A stretch of DNA of 64,000 nt from Mastigias papua (GCA_964019165.1 OZ025278.1:6460517-6524516); one strand, 5' to 3'. Numbered from the stretch's first letter, positions 14,570 to 26,264 are shown. Notes: generated by a model not told the origin, from the letters alone. A program made the numbers and translations.

Positions 14570-14980
14570 GTAAAAAGTGCAACTGGATATCTCTTTTGAT
14601 CAACCAAGCTAATTAACGAAAATTTACAAAGTGTCAACTGGAAGCAATACCCCATTCTTTTTAAATGGTTTACCGTACATATGGCAAATGTATTTCCAAA
14701 TCTGTTTACGATATGCCTAAATATGAAAGCATCTTATCCAGTGTTCTTACTTGTATAGAGTTGAATTTTACTAGTCACAAGATTGGAAATGTCTTTGTCT
14801 CCAGTCAATCGTTTTAGCTAGATAAAATATTTGAATTGCTGCAGCTAAGAGATATGCATTTCATGTACTAAATTGGCAACTTAAACTTTCCTATTATTTT
14901 GTTCACTGCAAGCTACTATGACATCACAAGAGGAAAGTCCATTGCAGTTTTTTGCACATGTTATGGGCTTATGGGCTCTG

Positions 14981-15237
<257 letters not shown>

Positions 15238-15460
15238 TAGATAATTGCAAAGGGTTGCCAATAAACATGGTACGTTCTGGGTACATTTCGTGAATTTTCA
15301 TGGACATTCTTGCATCGTTTAACAATCGTGCAACAGGCAAAGAGAGAGGAAAAATAAATTGAAGAAGCTGGGCGAATAATAGATTTAATTTGGTTATTGG
15401 ACATTTTAAGGGACTTCATCACCTCGCTTACTTTGATATTCTTGTATTATAATTTTAAAG

Positions 15461-15709
15461 AACATGAAGATCAAGAAGAGAGCACGGATGGTGGTGCTAA
15501 TGATCTAAACGAAGAACTAGCCCAGGAAGATGAAGAAGAGCCAGAGGAACCTATTGAGGATGATTCAGGAGATGAAAATGATGAATCTTTGTGGTTTGGC
15601 ACAGAAAATATGAAAGAAAAGACAATGAGAATAGTTGAAGGGAATTTAGACATGGAAATTCCATCTCAAGTTAAAATTGTGCGGATATTCACAAGCTCAA
15701 CATTCACTG
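15461..15709 (+). CDS. NWD1-like gene, acidic exon leading into DUF4062
   Basis: The acceptor ends at 15460 (AATTTTAAAG) and the donor GTATGT starts at 15710. The exon begins with an acidic stretch, then an Arg/Lys-containing linker, and ends with KIVRIFTSSTFT, the first beta strand of DUF4062 as found at the N-terminus of NWD proteins. The phase-1 boundary joins it to DTFNERN in the next exon, as in family members, where the split sits at the same place in the motif. Confidence 0.9.
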
Positions 15710-15922
15710 GTATGTAATGCATTGAACAACGGAATCTTCACTTTCTAGAGCCGATTTTAACAGTTTTAGTTTATCGATTAATTTTGTATTTGGAAAAGTG
15801 TAGTCAAGTTTGAATGATAGACTTACGTGAGCGGAAGGATAAATGGAAAAAATCACAAGAGGGAGGATAGAAGCGATGGCCCCTTTTTCACAAGTCAATG
15901 AATTACTGAGATATGTTTTAAT

Positions 15923-16060
<138 letters not shown>

Positions 16061-16354
16061 GTTTGGTGGGGAGATGAGGTTGTGTGTGCGTCTATGTGCG
16101 TATGTGTTTAGAAGCTGATAAATTGTATGCTGTCTCCTCCACTTATGATGGAGCTCCGATGTCTCACGGATCGCTAAAATGACTAACGAGTGAATATTGC
16201 TCTCAAGGGAGCTCTTTTCTTCTATGCCTGTTGCTGTTGTTTCTCCTTGCCACACAACTATGAAAATATCAGATATCTCTTCGTAGGTTTTTTAGCTTAG
16301 TTCATTATTATATTGAAATGAGATACCGTTTGTATTTTTGTTTTTTACATATAG

Positions 16355-16557
16355 ATACATTTAATGAGAGGAACAGTTTAATGGAGAGAATTTATCCGAA
16401 ACTGAAAGAGTATTGTCAGTCAATAGGCTACGATTTTCAGGTTGTTGATATGCGATGGGGTGTTAGGGATGAAGCTACGGATGATCACATGACTAGTGAG
16501 CTGTGCATGAGAGAATTAAAAGCTTGCCAACAGCTTTCAACAGGCCCCAATTTCATT
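16355..16557 (+). CDS. NWD1-like gene, DUF4062 exon
   Basis: The acceptor ACATATAG ends at 16354 and the donor GTAAGT is canonical at 16558. The product DTFNERN...[14 protein letters not shown]...[11 protein letters not shown] is strongly diagnostic of the DUF4062 domain of NACHT-WD proteins. It ends in phase 0 at GPNFI, and the domain resumes 19.5 kb downstream at TFLGQKYGYRP. The reading frame continuing beyond 16557 into the AT microsatellite is intron, not protein. Confidence 0.93.
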
Positions 16558-16604
16558 GTAAGTCACTTTTTATCTTTTTATCAAGTTAGACAACAGGGCA
16601 TTAC

Positions 16605-16848
<244 letters not shown>

Positions 16849-16939
16849 CATTATCATCATCATCATCATCATCTTCATTATCATCTTCATTATCATCTTC
16901 TTCTTCCTCTTTTGTCGCCGTTAGGCATGAGGTGTGCAG

Positions 16940-19342
16940 TTAATTGTGCCACTGATCCGAGACCATGCAGGCCCTCGATTTTTGGTGTCTTGCCAGATTG
17001 GTAGCAATTACATTTGCACCGCAATATGTGCATATTGTTCTCTTTGATACATACTTTCTTGCAGTCTGTGCACTAGCCTGATCTGATCTCCTATCTTGGG
17101 TTTCTCTCTCCTTTTCCACATTGTTCCTCTGTTCACAGCTCCTTACATGCCTTGCATAGTTTGCCCTTCCGACCAAGTTATTACAAATCCTGCATTCCTT
17201 TCTTTCTCCTTCTATTCTTCCACCATTGCATGCTTTGGAATGGTTTTTCCATGTTGCTTCTTGTCTAAATTTGCCATTGCATTTTTGGCATCTAAAAGTT
17301 GGTGCATTTTCCACTGTTCTGTGAAGTCTTTTCTGATGAATGACCAATCCAGCTTTCGTTCTGAATGTTCTGCCACACCCTTCGTATTTGCATTTGTTGT
17401 CGTTCTGTACCTCGTACTGTGATCTTCTCTCAATAATTTCTTCATCATCATGTCTTCTATACTGGTGCCCCTGTTGCTTCTCGAATTGTTCTATTTGTCT
17501 CATTCTACTTTCGACCATATTTTTCCATTTCACTCTATCCATCGCTATTCTTTCTACTTCATGGACTTCTATATTTGCTTTCTTCAATAGACTATGCCAG
17601 TAAGCAAGCGTTGTCATCTTTCTTCTCCTTGGTTTTCTCCCCATCTCCATTCGTCTGATCCAACCCATCTTCGCCTGTTTTACTAATCTCTCATCTGACA
17701 TTCTTGCAATGTGACCAATTCGTACTAAGTGGCTCTTCTCTATTTTGCTTCTGATTGTCATAACATCTAGCTCGTTTCTTTCATCTTGCATATTCATGTG
17801 ATTTCTCTCCATCGGTCTCAAAGGCTCCTCTTTCTTGTTACTCCATATATATCTATACCTCCTATCTATCCAACTTTGAATTCTTTTTGTCTCCGATTTT
17901 GAAAAAGGTCTCACTGCAGCATTGAACAAAATGGTACTTTCCACGCAAGTTTCTACTACTTTGTCTTGCGTTTTCCTGCTGAGCTTACATTTCATAAATC
18001 TCTTCTTTATTTGCATCCACATTCTTGCTGCTCTCTTTATCCGCATTTTAGTATCATGTTCATTTCCCATATATGTTCCTAACATACGGATTTCCTCACT
18101 GTCTCTTGCTCCGAATTCGATTTTTTCCTCCTTTGATTCATTGGCTCTCTCTTCAAACTCTCCCATGACTTTCTGGATTATTTGCTTGCCTTCGTCTATT
18201 TCGTCATTCATTCCAATGATAGTGGTGTCATCAGCAAACAAAGACATTGTTAGTGTTGTATTCTTGGCTGCTGAGTTGAACGTGTTCTTTGCATTCTTCG
18301 GTGGAAGTGAATGGCCAGGCATGAACGACCACTCAATGTCTACTTGTTTGTTATTTTTCTCTGCTTCAAATGCTCTTTCCTTTTCTGCAACTCGAATAAC
18401 CGCCTGATGGAATATGTTAAACATAAACGGAGACGTTGCACATCCTTCTTGTAGTCCTCTCTGTGGAATGAACTTCGTACTGTCTCTTTCTTTCCCCCTG
18501 GCTCTGTACGATGTAAACTCGTGTAGGTCTTTCAGCTTGTCAATTACTTTGTTTGGTAGTCTATATTTCTCGAGTATGGCCCATAGTATTGGTCGACTCA
18601 CCCTTGGGTATGCTTTTTTTAGATCTAGGAGTATAGCCATCTCTTTTCTTTCCTCCCTTCCATTGTTTATTTCTTCCATATTTCTAACTACTTTCACATC
18701 TTCTTGGATTCTTACAAAGATTTGCGTTGCATCAGCCGTCGATCTTCCTTGTCTAAAATCTGCTTGATTCTCATCTAGTGCTCCAGTAGCTTCTGCCCAA
18801 TTTCGTAGCCTTGTCGCCAAAATTCTGGCTAAGATTCTGCTCATGATTGGGAGTAAGCATATTCCTCTGAAATTATTCATATCCTTTTTATCTCTTTCCT
18901 TATGTAGTGGGAGGATTATTCCAACTTTCTGTTCCTCATTCCATCTGTGTGCGGGGTTTTCCCACAACCACTGGATCTGTCTATACACACTTTTTCTGAC
19001 CTCATCTCCTGTTTCTCTAATGTACCTCAAACGTATCTCGTCCTCTCCCGGTGCTGCATCTTTCATCTTCGCTATTTCATTCTTTATTTCTTCAAAACTT
19101 GGAATTTGGACAATTAATTCGTTGTTTCTCTCCAACGTCTCTTCCTCCACCTTCAGTTCCACCACCTTTTCAACTGTCTTTGATATTTGGTCCGGACTGT
19201 TTTCATATCGCTCATGAGTGATTTTCTCGAGATGACCTTTCAATTCCTCTTCGGTAAAAAGCATTATGGACTTGCTGTTGTTGTACTCTCCTCTTCTTTG
19301 CAGCCTCTGCAGTATTTTGTACATCGTCCCAATTTGTCCCAT
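16940..19342 (-). CDS. LINE reverse transcriptase with C-terminal C2H2-type zinc fingers (800 codons, open)
   Basis: This is the longest ORF of the window. RT segments appear in order: [33 protein letters not shown] (fingers), [13 protein letters not shown] (motif A), [15 protein letters not shown] (motif B) and [10 protein letters not shown] (motif C, about 18217-18248). The position after KAY is Pro instead of the usual Asp, while the catalytic Asp of LLDL is kept. After residue 640 four fingers follow, beginning at [30 protein letters not shown] and [10 protein letters not shown], all with His/Cys downstream. Such fingers would bind element RNA or DNA. The annotated Met is not the true start, because the frame is continued upstream in another phase. 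Confidence 0.85.
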   Translation of the reverse strand: MGQIGTMYKILQRLQRRGEYNNSKSIMLFTEEELKGHLEKITHERYENSPDQISKTVEKVVELKVEEETLERNNELIVQIPSFEEIKNEIAKMKDAAPGEDEIRLRYIRETGDEVRKSVYRQIQWLWENPAHRWNEEQKVGIILPLHKERDKKDMNNFRGICLLPIMSRILARILATRLRNWAEATGALDENQADFRQGRSTADATQIFVRIQEDVKVVRNMEEINNGREERKEMAILLDLKKAYPRVSRPILWAILEKYRLPNKVIDKLKDLHEFTSYRARGKERDSTKFIPQRGLQEGCATSPFMFNIFHQAVIRVAEKERAFEAEKNNKQVDIEWSFMPGHSLPPKNAKNTFNSAAKNTTLTMSLFADDTTIIGMNDEIDEGKQIIQKVMGEFEERANESKEEKIEFGARDSEEIRMLGTYMGNEHDTKMRIKRAARMWMQIKKRFMKCKLSRKTQDKVVETCVESTILFNAAVRPFSKSETKRIQSWIDRRYRYIWSNKKEEPLRPMERNHMNMQDERNELDVMTIRSKIEKSHLVRIGHIARMSDERLVKQAKMGWIRRMEMGRKPRRRKMTTLAYWHSLLKKANIEVHEVERIAMDRVKWKNMVESRMRQIEQFEKQQGHQYRRHDDEEIIERRSQYEVQNDNKCKYEGCGRTFRTKAGLVIHQKRLHRTVENAPTFRCQKCNGKFRQEATWKNHSKACNGGRIEGERKECRICNNLVGRANYARHVRSCEQRNNVEKERETQDRRSDQASAQTARKYVSKRTICTYCGANVIATNLARHQKSRACMVSDQWHN

Positions 19343-19401
19343 TTGGCATGCTTGTTGGCACTCTTCTGCTAATTGATTCCACCAATCTTCCTCCCATTGT
19401 C

Positions 19402-19848
19402 TTAACTCTCTTTGTATTTTGTTCTTTTCTCTGTCAGTCTTGTTTTCGCTATAATGTACTCATTGCTTGTTCTGTCTCCTGTCTGCCGTATCACTCGATT
19501 TCTCTCTCTCAGTGCTTCACGTATCTCTGCTTTCAATTGCATTGCATCTTCCTCGTGTTGGTTCATCCATGGGTTTGTTTGTTTCTCTCGTTTGCCACAT
19601 ACTTCCTCCGCTGTGGCTCTATGTATTTTACCCAATGTTTCCCATTCTAGGTCTTCCATTTTCACGCCTCTTCTTGCTGCTTCTTGATTCGCTCTTTCTT
19701 CTGTTCTCTTTCTGTACAGCTCTGCAATTTCTCGATTCATCATTTTCTCCCAGATGATATTTCGTCTTTTCTTCTGCCTCCTCTCATTTGAATGTCTAGG
19801 TTTTTTCATTTTCAGCTTCATTTCTACAATCTTGTGGTCGGATAGCAT
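19402..19848 (-). pseudogene. LINE linker segment between endonuclease and RT, out of frame
   Basis: The minus-strand reading starts MLSDHKIVEMKL, the last conserved block of the AP endonuclease (S-D-H-x-I). It continues through a Lys/Arg/Glu-rich helical linker up to the RT. It ends in a stop at 19402. A different phase carries the continuation RQWEEDWWNQLAEECQQ into the RT ORF, so a frameshift lies around 19405-19420. Confidence 0.7.
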
Positions 19849-20115
19849 TTCATTGCTCTTGATTTTAAGAGCTTTTACAATTCTATGTCTGTCCTCCTCT
19901 TGTTATAAATCAATCAAGTTCATACCATGCTTTATTGGTAAGATTGAACCATGTGCCTCTTTTCTTCACTTGGAAAAATGAGTTAACCCAACATAACCCT
20001 TGTTCTGTGAGCCAGTCAATTATATCTTCTCCTTGCGGGTTTTGTCCTTCTGAATCCACATCTTCCCACTGTGGTGGATTTGTCATACGCTCCTATATTT
20101 CTGCCAATCTGTGCA

Positions 20116-20928
20116 TTAATACCCCCCCAATAACAATACTTTCTTTGTCGTACCCCCGTGTATCACTCTTTCTAGCTCTCTCCTCACTTCTTGTATCTGC
20201 TGTTCATATTGTACACTCCCCCTGACTGGTTGATATACCGATGACAGAACTGCATCTCTGAATTCCACTGTTGTTACTCTGTCTGCGGGGTACCACTCTC
20301 TTCCTTCCGTTTCCCATTTTCTGTACCATTTTCCTCTCATCAATACTCCTGTTTTCGTAGAATGTAGAAGGTACATACTTTCTCCATCTATCTCAGATGT
20401 TTTGATACCATGGCTAAAGGTGTTTAGCTCCGCCATACAGGTAATATCCATTCCTCTCCGCTTGCATAATTTCAATATTTCTCCAAACCTACTTCCGTGT
20501 ATATTGGCCTTCTGTACATTCCACGTTGCTATTGTTTTGCTTCCCTTGATCCATTCCTTCTGCAAAGTTAATAATTTCTTAATTCTCCTTCGTGCTCTTC
20601 TCCTCTTTCTTCTGGTGTTTCTTCCTTGTCTCAGGGCTTGACCTGTTGGTCCTGGGTTTTTCTCCACATCTGTTTTCAATTTATCTTTCAAAAGAGCCCT
20701 CATAACTCTCGGGTCAGTGATACAATGCACCGCATTGTAGGCCGACGATAGCTTTAAGGAACTCCAGACGTTGGCAAGGTGACTGTCCCTCCGTTGAGAT
20801 CCTCTTTCCACGAGATCAAACGATCGATACCAGTATGATTCTCGCTTCTTTGAGGCCCCCTTTGACTTCCTTTTGTCGTCAGGGTTTCCCCTGTCCGCTC
20901 GGTACCCAACGAGAAGGTATGAAGTCAT
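20116..20928 (-). pseudogene. LINE N-terminal peptide, 2A-like motif and AP endonuclease N-terminal half
   Basis: The best start is the ATG at 20926-20928 (MTSYLLVGYRADRG). An upstream in-frame Met at 21015 lies in the flanking RTE-like element read in the wrong frame. About 86 residues precede the 2A-like motif. After it come an Arg-rich tract (NTRRKRRRARRR) and the endonuclease start KTIATWNVQKANI, with the Mg-binding glutamate in CMAELNTF. The ORF ends at LLLGGY where a run of seven G's shifts the frame; the other frame continues with the expected asparagine (D/G-x-N) motif. Family knowledge suggests that the 2A would release the N-terminal peptide from the endonuclease-RT protein during translation. 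Confidence 0.8.
20647..20670 (-). other. 2A-like ribosome-skipping motif DVEKNPGP
   Basis: The minus strand encodes D-V-E-K-N-P-G-P, an exact match to the canonical D-x-E-x-N-P-G-P 2A signature. It is preceded by LLKDKLKT, where 2A peptides usually have a helical, Leu-rich lead. In known 2A elements the ribosome fails to join the final Gly and Pro. Activity is inferred from the motif only. Confidence 0.85.
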
Positions 20929-20938
20929 GACCGAGCTT

Positions 20939-21991
20939 CCTTCTTGTACAATGGAATTAGTAGAAACTTCATCCACTGCTCTGGCCATTTGTTGGCTTTC
21001 CATGCTTGATTGCAAATTTTATATAACATCCTGTGCACATAATCTCTTCCTGCTTGTAGTAATTCAGCTGGAATATTATCAAAGCCAGAAGCCCCTCTTT
21101 TCTTAAGCCCCCTAATTGTTTGAATTACTTCCTCCATTAATATGTCATTATCAGTTGTCGCATCTTCAGGAAGAGGTTGCATATTCTCTTGCTCCTTTAG
21201 CATGTCTTGATCAATGGGAATTTTATAGTTGTACAACTCCTTGCAATAATCAGTCCATCTGTCTTTAACTGCTGTAGTGTCAGGTACCGTTTTCGTATTA
21301 TTGTCTTCAACTTCAGTTGTTCTACATGTAAAACGCTTGGTTAGATTTGTAATTATTTCATATCCTGTTTTGCTGTTATTCCTTCTAAGATTTTACTGTA
21401 TAATATCACAGTCCTTGTCTATCTACTGTTCCTTTGCTATGATTCTTTATGTCTAACCCTTCTATTTGCAATGCGGTATTGATCAAGATCTTCCTCACTA
21501 TGGGTCTTTTTGCTCTTAAGATTCCGTCTTTGATCGCAAATTAATAATACATCATTAGTTACCCATGGATTTTTTTCTCTTCGCTTACTAAGCACCTCTT
21601 TAGCTGTTTCTTTTACTTTTTCTCGGAACTCATCTACTAATTGCTGCACATCATTTAGAAGCATGAGAGGTGCAAGCCTACCACCTATTATGCTTTGAAA
21701 TTCTTGTTTGACTTGAGGATCATTCAATTTCTCTAAATCAAACTTTATTGTAACATTATTTGATTTATTGGCTTTCCTGCACTTGATTTTAATAGTCATC
21801 AGCACTAAATCGTGGTCACTATCTGTATCAGCACCATGAAATGATCTTGTTTTGCTGGTCTTGATACTTGAACGAAATTTCTTATTTATTAGAATGTAAC
21901 CTATTTGATTCTTATGTCTCTCACCAGGTGAATGCCATGTAGTCCTTCTAGACAATTTATGATTATGTAGTGTATTGGCTACTACCATACT
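20939..21991 (-). pseudogene. RTE-like LINE fragment: endonuclease C-terminus to RT fingers
   Basis: The minus-strand ORF from 21988 starts VVANTLHNHKLSRRTT, runs through NQIGYILINKKFRSSI and DTDSDHDLVLM (the catalytic S-D-H block), and then a long helical linker. A second frame (21236-20925) carries DILMEEVIQTIRGLKKRGASGFDNIPAELL, the RT N-terminal block. The two frames are separated by stops around 21380-21436. The element matches the abundant CFDP2-like LINE family of invertebrates. Confidence 0.78.
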
Positions 21992-24860
21992 GACTCCGAC
22001 GTGTCAGAGACTACCATACAGGGACTCTGACGTGAAAATTCATGGTTATAACATATACAGAAATGACCGTGATATTAACGGCGGAGGAATGGCATTATAC
22101 GTTAAGGAAAGCTTGCCTGAACCAACTGTGAATATTATAAGCGATAAATTAGAGCTCATTGAACTTGAATTCAATCCAATTCATGCCAAACCCTTTTTAA
22201 TTATTAGTTGGTATCGCCCTCCCACCTCAGGAGTGGACGATGTCTCCTTCAAAAACTTAAGAAATGTATTGAAGGAAGCTGATAAGGAAGAAAAGGAAAT
22301 AATTCTGATTGGTGACACCAACTCTGATTTAAAAAGCCATCAGAATGCAAATGCCAAAAGGCTAAAAACTATTTATTCTGAGTGTCAGTTCGAGCAGTTA
22401 ATCAAAAAAAACCCACTAGGGTAGCTGTTACGACATATGAGCAAAATGAACATAGAACCACTAAAACATTAATAGACCATTTCTCTACAACAACACCTGG
22501 GAATATCTTAAAGGCATATATTTTACCGACCGGGATGGTCGATCATTACATGATATTCGGTATAAGGAAATTAAACGCACGGAAATTCAGAAGGAAAAAA
22601 CCGAAAATTATTGAAACACGAAATCTTAAGAATTATGATAAGAAATCTTTCCGAAATGACCTTAGCATGTTCGATTGGCAAACCATCCTTGGTCCAATTT
22701 CAGAAGATCCGAATGAAATGGCCTCTATCTTTCAGGGGATTCTCGAACTCGTTCTAGAGATGCATGCTCCTCTCAAGAAAAGGAGAGTTCGCGATGAATA
22801 CGCACCATGGCTGAGTCAAGCAATTAGCAACATAATGAGGAATAGGGACTTAGCAAAGAGGGCTGCCGTGAAATCTCCCGAAAAATGGATTGAGTATAAG
22901 AAACTTAGGAATACTGTCACAGAAACAATTAAACATGCTATCCAATCACATTACCTAAATAAAGTCTTAGATTAAATCTTCAAAGTCAACAATGCCTACG
23001 AGTTTTTGAATTGACAATTGAAGGAAAGAGACCAAATAAAGAAAAAGATATAGTACAGGCCTTGAACCAGCATTTTGTTTCAGTGGGGACAAGACTAGCG
23101 GATCAAATAGCGCAAAACTCAGGTGATGATCCGCTTGAGCATATTGTTTATGAAGAAAGTTCAATGTATTTTTCCCCCGTTAACTGCAATTATGTTCTTA
23201 CAGCCATTCAACAGCAAAAAAAATGGCAAGTCTCCAGGACCGGATAAAATCCCAATAACGTTGATAAAAGATGCCGTCGATATTATAAGTCCACCATTAA
23301 CTATGATTTTCAACTCTTCCTTGAGAAAGGGCGTCTTCCCTGACATGTGGAAAGTGGCGAAAGTAACCCCCATGTTCAAGTCAGGATCTAGAAGTGAGGC
23401 AAACAATTATAGACCCATCTCAGTAGTCTCTGTGTTCTCCAGGATACTTGAAAAAATAGTTCACAATCAAATCTATGAATATCTGAAAGCAACCAAGGCA
23501 CTGAAAATGAGTCGATCAGCCTTTCAAAAATGTTGTTCAACGATTACATCTTTGATTGATAGTACAGATAACTGGTATGAGAATATTGACAACAAGCAAT
23601 TAAATTTAACAATATTCCTAGACTTGAAAAAAGGCATTTGACACTGTTAACCATAAAATTTTGCTTGAGAAGGTGAAGAAATACGGCATTCGAGATATTG
23701 CTGGAGACTGGTTGCAGTCATATCTCGAAAATAGAACACAATATTGTGCCGCCAATGGCTTTGAGTCGGGGACTAAAGCAGTAACTTGTGACATCCCACA
23801 AGGCTCATGTCTTGGCCCTCTTCTTTTTATAATATACTTGAACGATTTTGAAAATGCTTAACAAACTCTAAAGCAGGTCTCTACGCCGATGACACTCTTA
23901 TCACTGTAAAATCTATTAATGTCGAAGATCTGATCCAAAATTCCCAAACGGAATTCGGAATTGTCCAATATCTCTGAGTGGATGCGTATGAATAAATTAA
24001 GTGTAATTCCCAAAAAATCAGAATAATATGATAATTGGACACCCTCGTAAAACAAGTATGATTGAGGTGCATGAACAAATGAGACTGAATGGACTCAAAA
24101 TCAAAAGGGTAGCAAATACCAAATCACTAGGGATTATAGTAGATGAAGGATTAAATTGGGAGCAACAATTCAAACCGTTTACAATAAAAGCCATGGGGGT
24201 CTTGAATCCCTAAAAAGTCTGAAAAACATTCTCTCTCAGTCCTCATTAAGCAACGTATATCGAGCCCTAGTCGAAAGTAATATGCGGCATGCTGATGTTA
24301 TCTGGGGTAATCTATCAAATTCAAAAATAGAATCCTTGCAAAGTCTCCAGGACAGAGCCATTTCATTGATCCACGGGGCAAGAATAAAAGACAACTGGAC
24401 ACCCAATCTCCTAACAGTTAAACGACTTATAACATTTGATCGTGCTGTTATGGCTTATAAAATCTTGAACCAGCTCTGCCCAGAAAATCTATGGAGCAAA
24501 TTCCACCTAATATCCGACTACTCCAGATACAATACAAGATTCTGTAGAAATATCCATATTCCTAAGTATAATCTAGAGTACACCAAAAAAGGGTTTTCAT
24601 ACTCAGCTTTTAAAACTTGGAATGAAATACCCTTAAACATAAGGGAAATCCCCATGCTATACCCCTTTTAAAAAACAATTGAAAATCTACTTGATGAGCT
24701 GAAAAAATCCACACACGACACCCTGGAAGACCAGCCTTAGTTTTATAGTAATTTTTTCTTTTTTACTTGTATCTAGGATAATTTGTTGTTTTATTTAGTA
24801 TATCTATAGCTGAAGGGTATTTCGTGTATAAATATGTGTAAATGAAAAGTGAAAATGAAA
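21992..24860 (+). mobile_element. CR1/L2-like LINE, 5'-truncated, 2.87 kb, with ATACT target duplications
   Basis: The insertion is bounded by ATACT at 21987-21991 and 24861-24865. Removing it restores continuity of the minus-strand RTE-like endonuclease. The element starts within its endonuclease (VKIHGYNIYRNDRDINGGG, ALYVKE, LIGDTNSD) and carries the RT fingers (SPGPDKIPITLIKDA, NYRPISVVSVFSRILEK). Motif A is split by a one-base shift near 23636 (FLDLKK, then FDTVNHKILL), motif B reads IPQGSCLGPLLFIIYLNDF, and motif C LYADDTLI is at 23880-23900. The 3' UTR is short and ends in an A-rich TGAAAA tract. Several frameshifts make it inactive. Confidence 0.85.
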
Positions 24861-24865
24861 ATACT

Positions 24866-25580
24866 ATGCACCTACGCAGAACTAAGTAAGCGATCGCCTC
24901 TATCATTTGTTACATCGACTCCACCGACTTCCAACAGTGCCCTTCCAATCATCATAGCAATCTGTGCCTATCTTTGAATTCCAGTCTCCTTGAACTATTA
25001 AAATATCTTTCTTGGAAGTTTTCTGTATTGTTGTTTTATGTTCATCATAGAACTGTTCAGTTTCACTGTCACTATGAGATGTAATAGGTAGATGTGCTTG
25101 ATTTATAGTAGGATTTTTAGGTTTAGCGCCCACTCTAATTGAAATGATTCTGCTAGATACCATTTTACATTCCATGACCATTGATTTTCCTGTGTTGTTT
25201 TCTCAAGTTCATCGTAGAGCTGTTCAATTTCGCTGTCACTATGAAATGTAGTAGGTAGATATACTTGAATTGTAGTAAGATTTTTAGGTTTACCGGCCAA
25301 TCTAATTGAAATGATTCTGCTAGATACCATTTTACATTCCATTACCATTGATAGATAGCACTTATTACCAATGAAACCAACTCAATTCACATGGTCTTTA
25401 TTTTCTCCTGTGAACCAGAGTTTATGTCCTTCGTCAGTTACAATTTCCCCACAACCTGTCCATCTAACTTCAGACAATCCGACGAACTGCCATGTAGCGT
25501 TCTAATTCATATATCAATTCTTTCACCCTATCCTTTGCATATATTGTTCTAATATTCCAAGTTCCAATAGTGGAAGTGTA
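24866..25580 (-). pseudogene. RTE-like LINE endonuclease N-terminal fragment
   Basis: The minus strand from 25560 encodes TIGTWNIRTIYAKDRVKELIYELERY and, after a frame slip, SEVRWTGCGEIVTDEGHKLWFTGENKD. Then come MVSSRIISIR, an acidic segment, and DILIVQGDWNSKIGTDCYDDWKGTVG. These are the first three catalytic blocks of the APE endonuclease. The segment after the W-K-G-T-V-G block is shifted by one base and continues as GVDVTNDRGDRLL up to the insertion point of the plus-strand LINE. Confidence 0.75.
25016..25350 (-). repeat. Internal tandem duplication within the RTE-like endonuclease
   Basis: About 165 bp is present twice in direct orientation (25016-25182 and 25191-25350). Each copy encodes VMECKMVSSRIISIR followed by an acidic FHSDSE-like stretch. 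The copies have diverged, so the duplication is not recent. Confidence 0.8.
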
Positions 25581-25629
25581 CTTAGTAACTTTTAAGGAAT
25601 TTAGACAATTTTCCACAGTAGCCCATTTT

Positions 25630-25965
25630 CCACTCACAACCTGTGGCGCAGTGAGTAGCGCGACTGTTTTTATCCTGTGACCCGATCGATCCAGTATGGA
25701 ACGTTTGTTGTTGGTACTCTACATGTTATGTTTCTTGAAATTGTTTTGCGTTGGCGGGATTCACCCCTCTCCAACAAGACATTTTTATCGTGATGCCGAG
25801 CACTAGATAGATGATCGTTTATGCTTTGCTAGAAACACCTCCGCCCTTTGACAGGTTTTGGTTTTAGTCCTGCAGGGTGTTTATCAACCCTCCTAACCTA
25901 GCAATCTAGGTTGGTGAGCCGGTTTAGTCACCGACCACCCGACCATTAGACAGGTTGTAGTGGAT
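25630..25965 (+). mobile_element. Possible tRNA-derived SINE head or LINE 5' leader
   Basis: At 25643-25665 a TGGCGCAGTGAGTAGCGCG stretch resembles a tRNA A box. A GATCGATCC stretch about 35 nt later resembles a B box with one mismatch. The tail of such an element is not clear. It may equally be the 5' leader of the adjacent minus-strand LINE. Confidence 0.3.
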
Positions 25966-26005
25966 TACGTTATACCAGTAGCAGCTTCCACTGACGTGAC
26001 AATAC

Positions 26006-26146
<141 letters not shown>

Positions 26147-26226
26147 CGTCTTAAAGTATTAATGATGTTGTGATAGACAGAAAAGCTTTTAAGGTAGAAA
26201 GTCAAAAATAAGGCGTTATAAGTATG

Positions 26227-26264
26227 GAACGCGTTTCATCCTTTCAGTGAGGAATCTTCAGCCT
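26227..26264 (-). ncRNA. Hammerhead-ribozyme-like core in the left PLE end
   Basis: The inverted left end carries the same elements on the minus strand: CUGAAGA (26255-26261), GAAA (26234-26237) and the ACGCGT palindrome (26229-26234). Here two G-C pairs are possible in helix I next to the core. Confidence 0.45.

Larger units (their letters stand above)
20939..25610 (-). mobile_element. RTE-like LINE (CFDP2-type endonuclease plus RT), 3'-truncated and split by another LINE
   Basis: Two minus-strand blocks belong to one element. 24866-25580 carries the endonuclease N-terminal half (TWNIRTIYAKDRVKELI, SEVRWTG-GEIVTDEGHKLW, DILIVQGDWNSKIGT). 20939-21991 carries the endonuclease C-terminus (VANTLHNHKLSRRTTWHSP, DTDSDHDLVL) and the first RT block (SGFDNIPAELLQAG, KFLLIPLYKK). 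They are separated by a plus-strand LINE (21992-24860) with ATACT duplications. The RT is cut after LLIPLYKK where the 2A-LINE begins, and the remaining RT is missing from the window. The EN half contains an internal tandem duplication and stops, so the copy is dead. Confidence 0.82.

Noticed and set aside
17096..20225. Plus-strand Phe/Ser/Leu-rich ORFs
   Set aside because: They are antisense shadows of the Lys/Glu-rich minus-strand LINE proteins.
25640..25700. Functional tRNA gene
   Set aside because: A- and B-box-like strings are present but no cloverleaf can be formed; kept only as a weak SINE-like feature.
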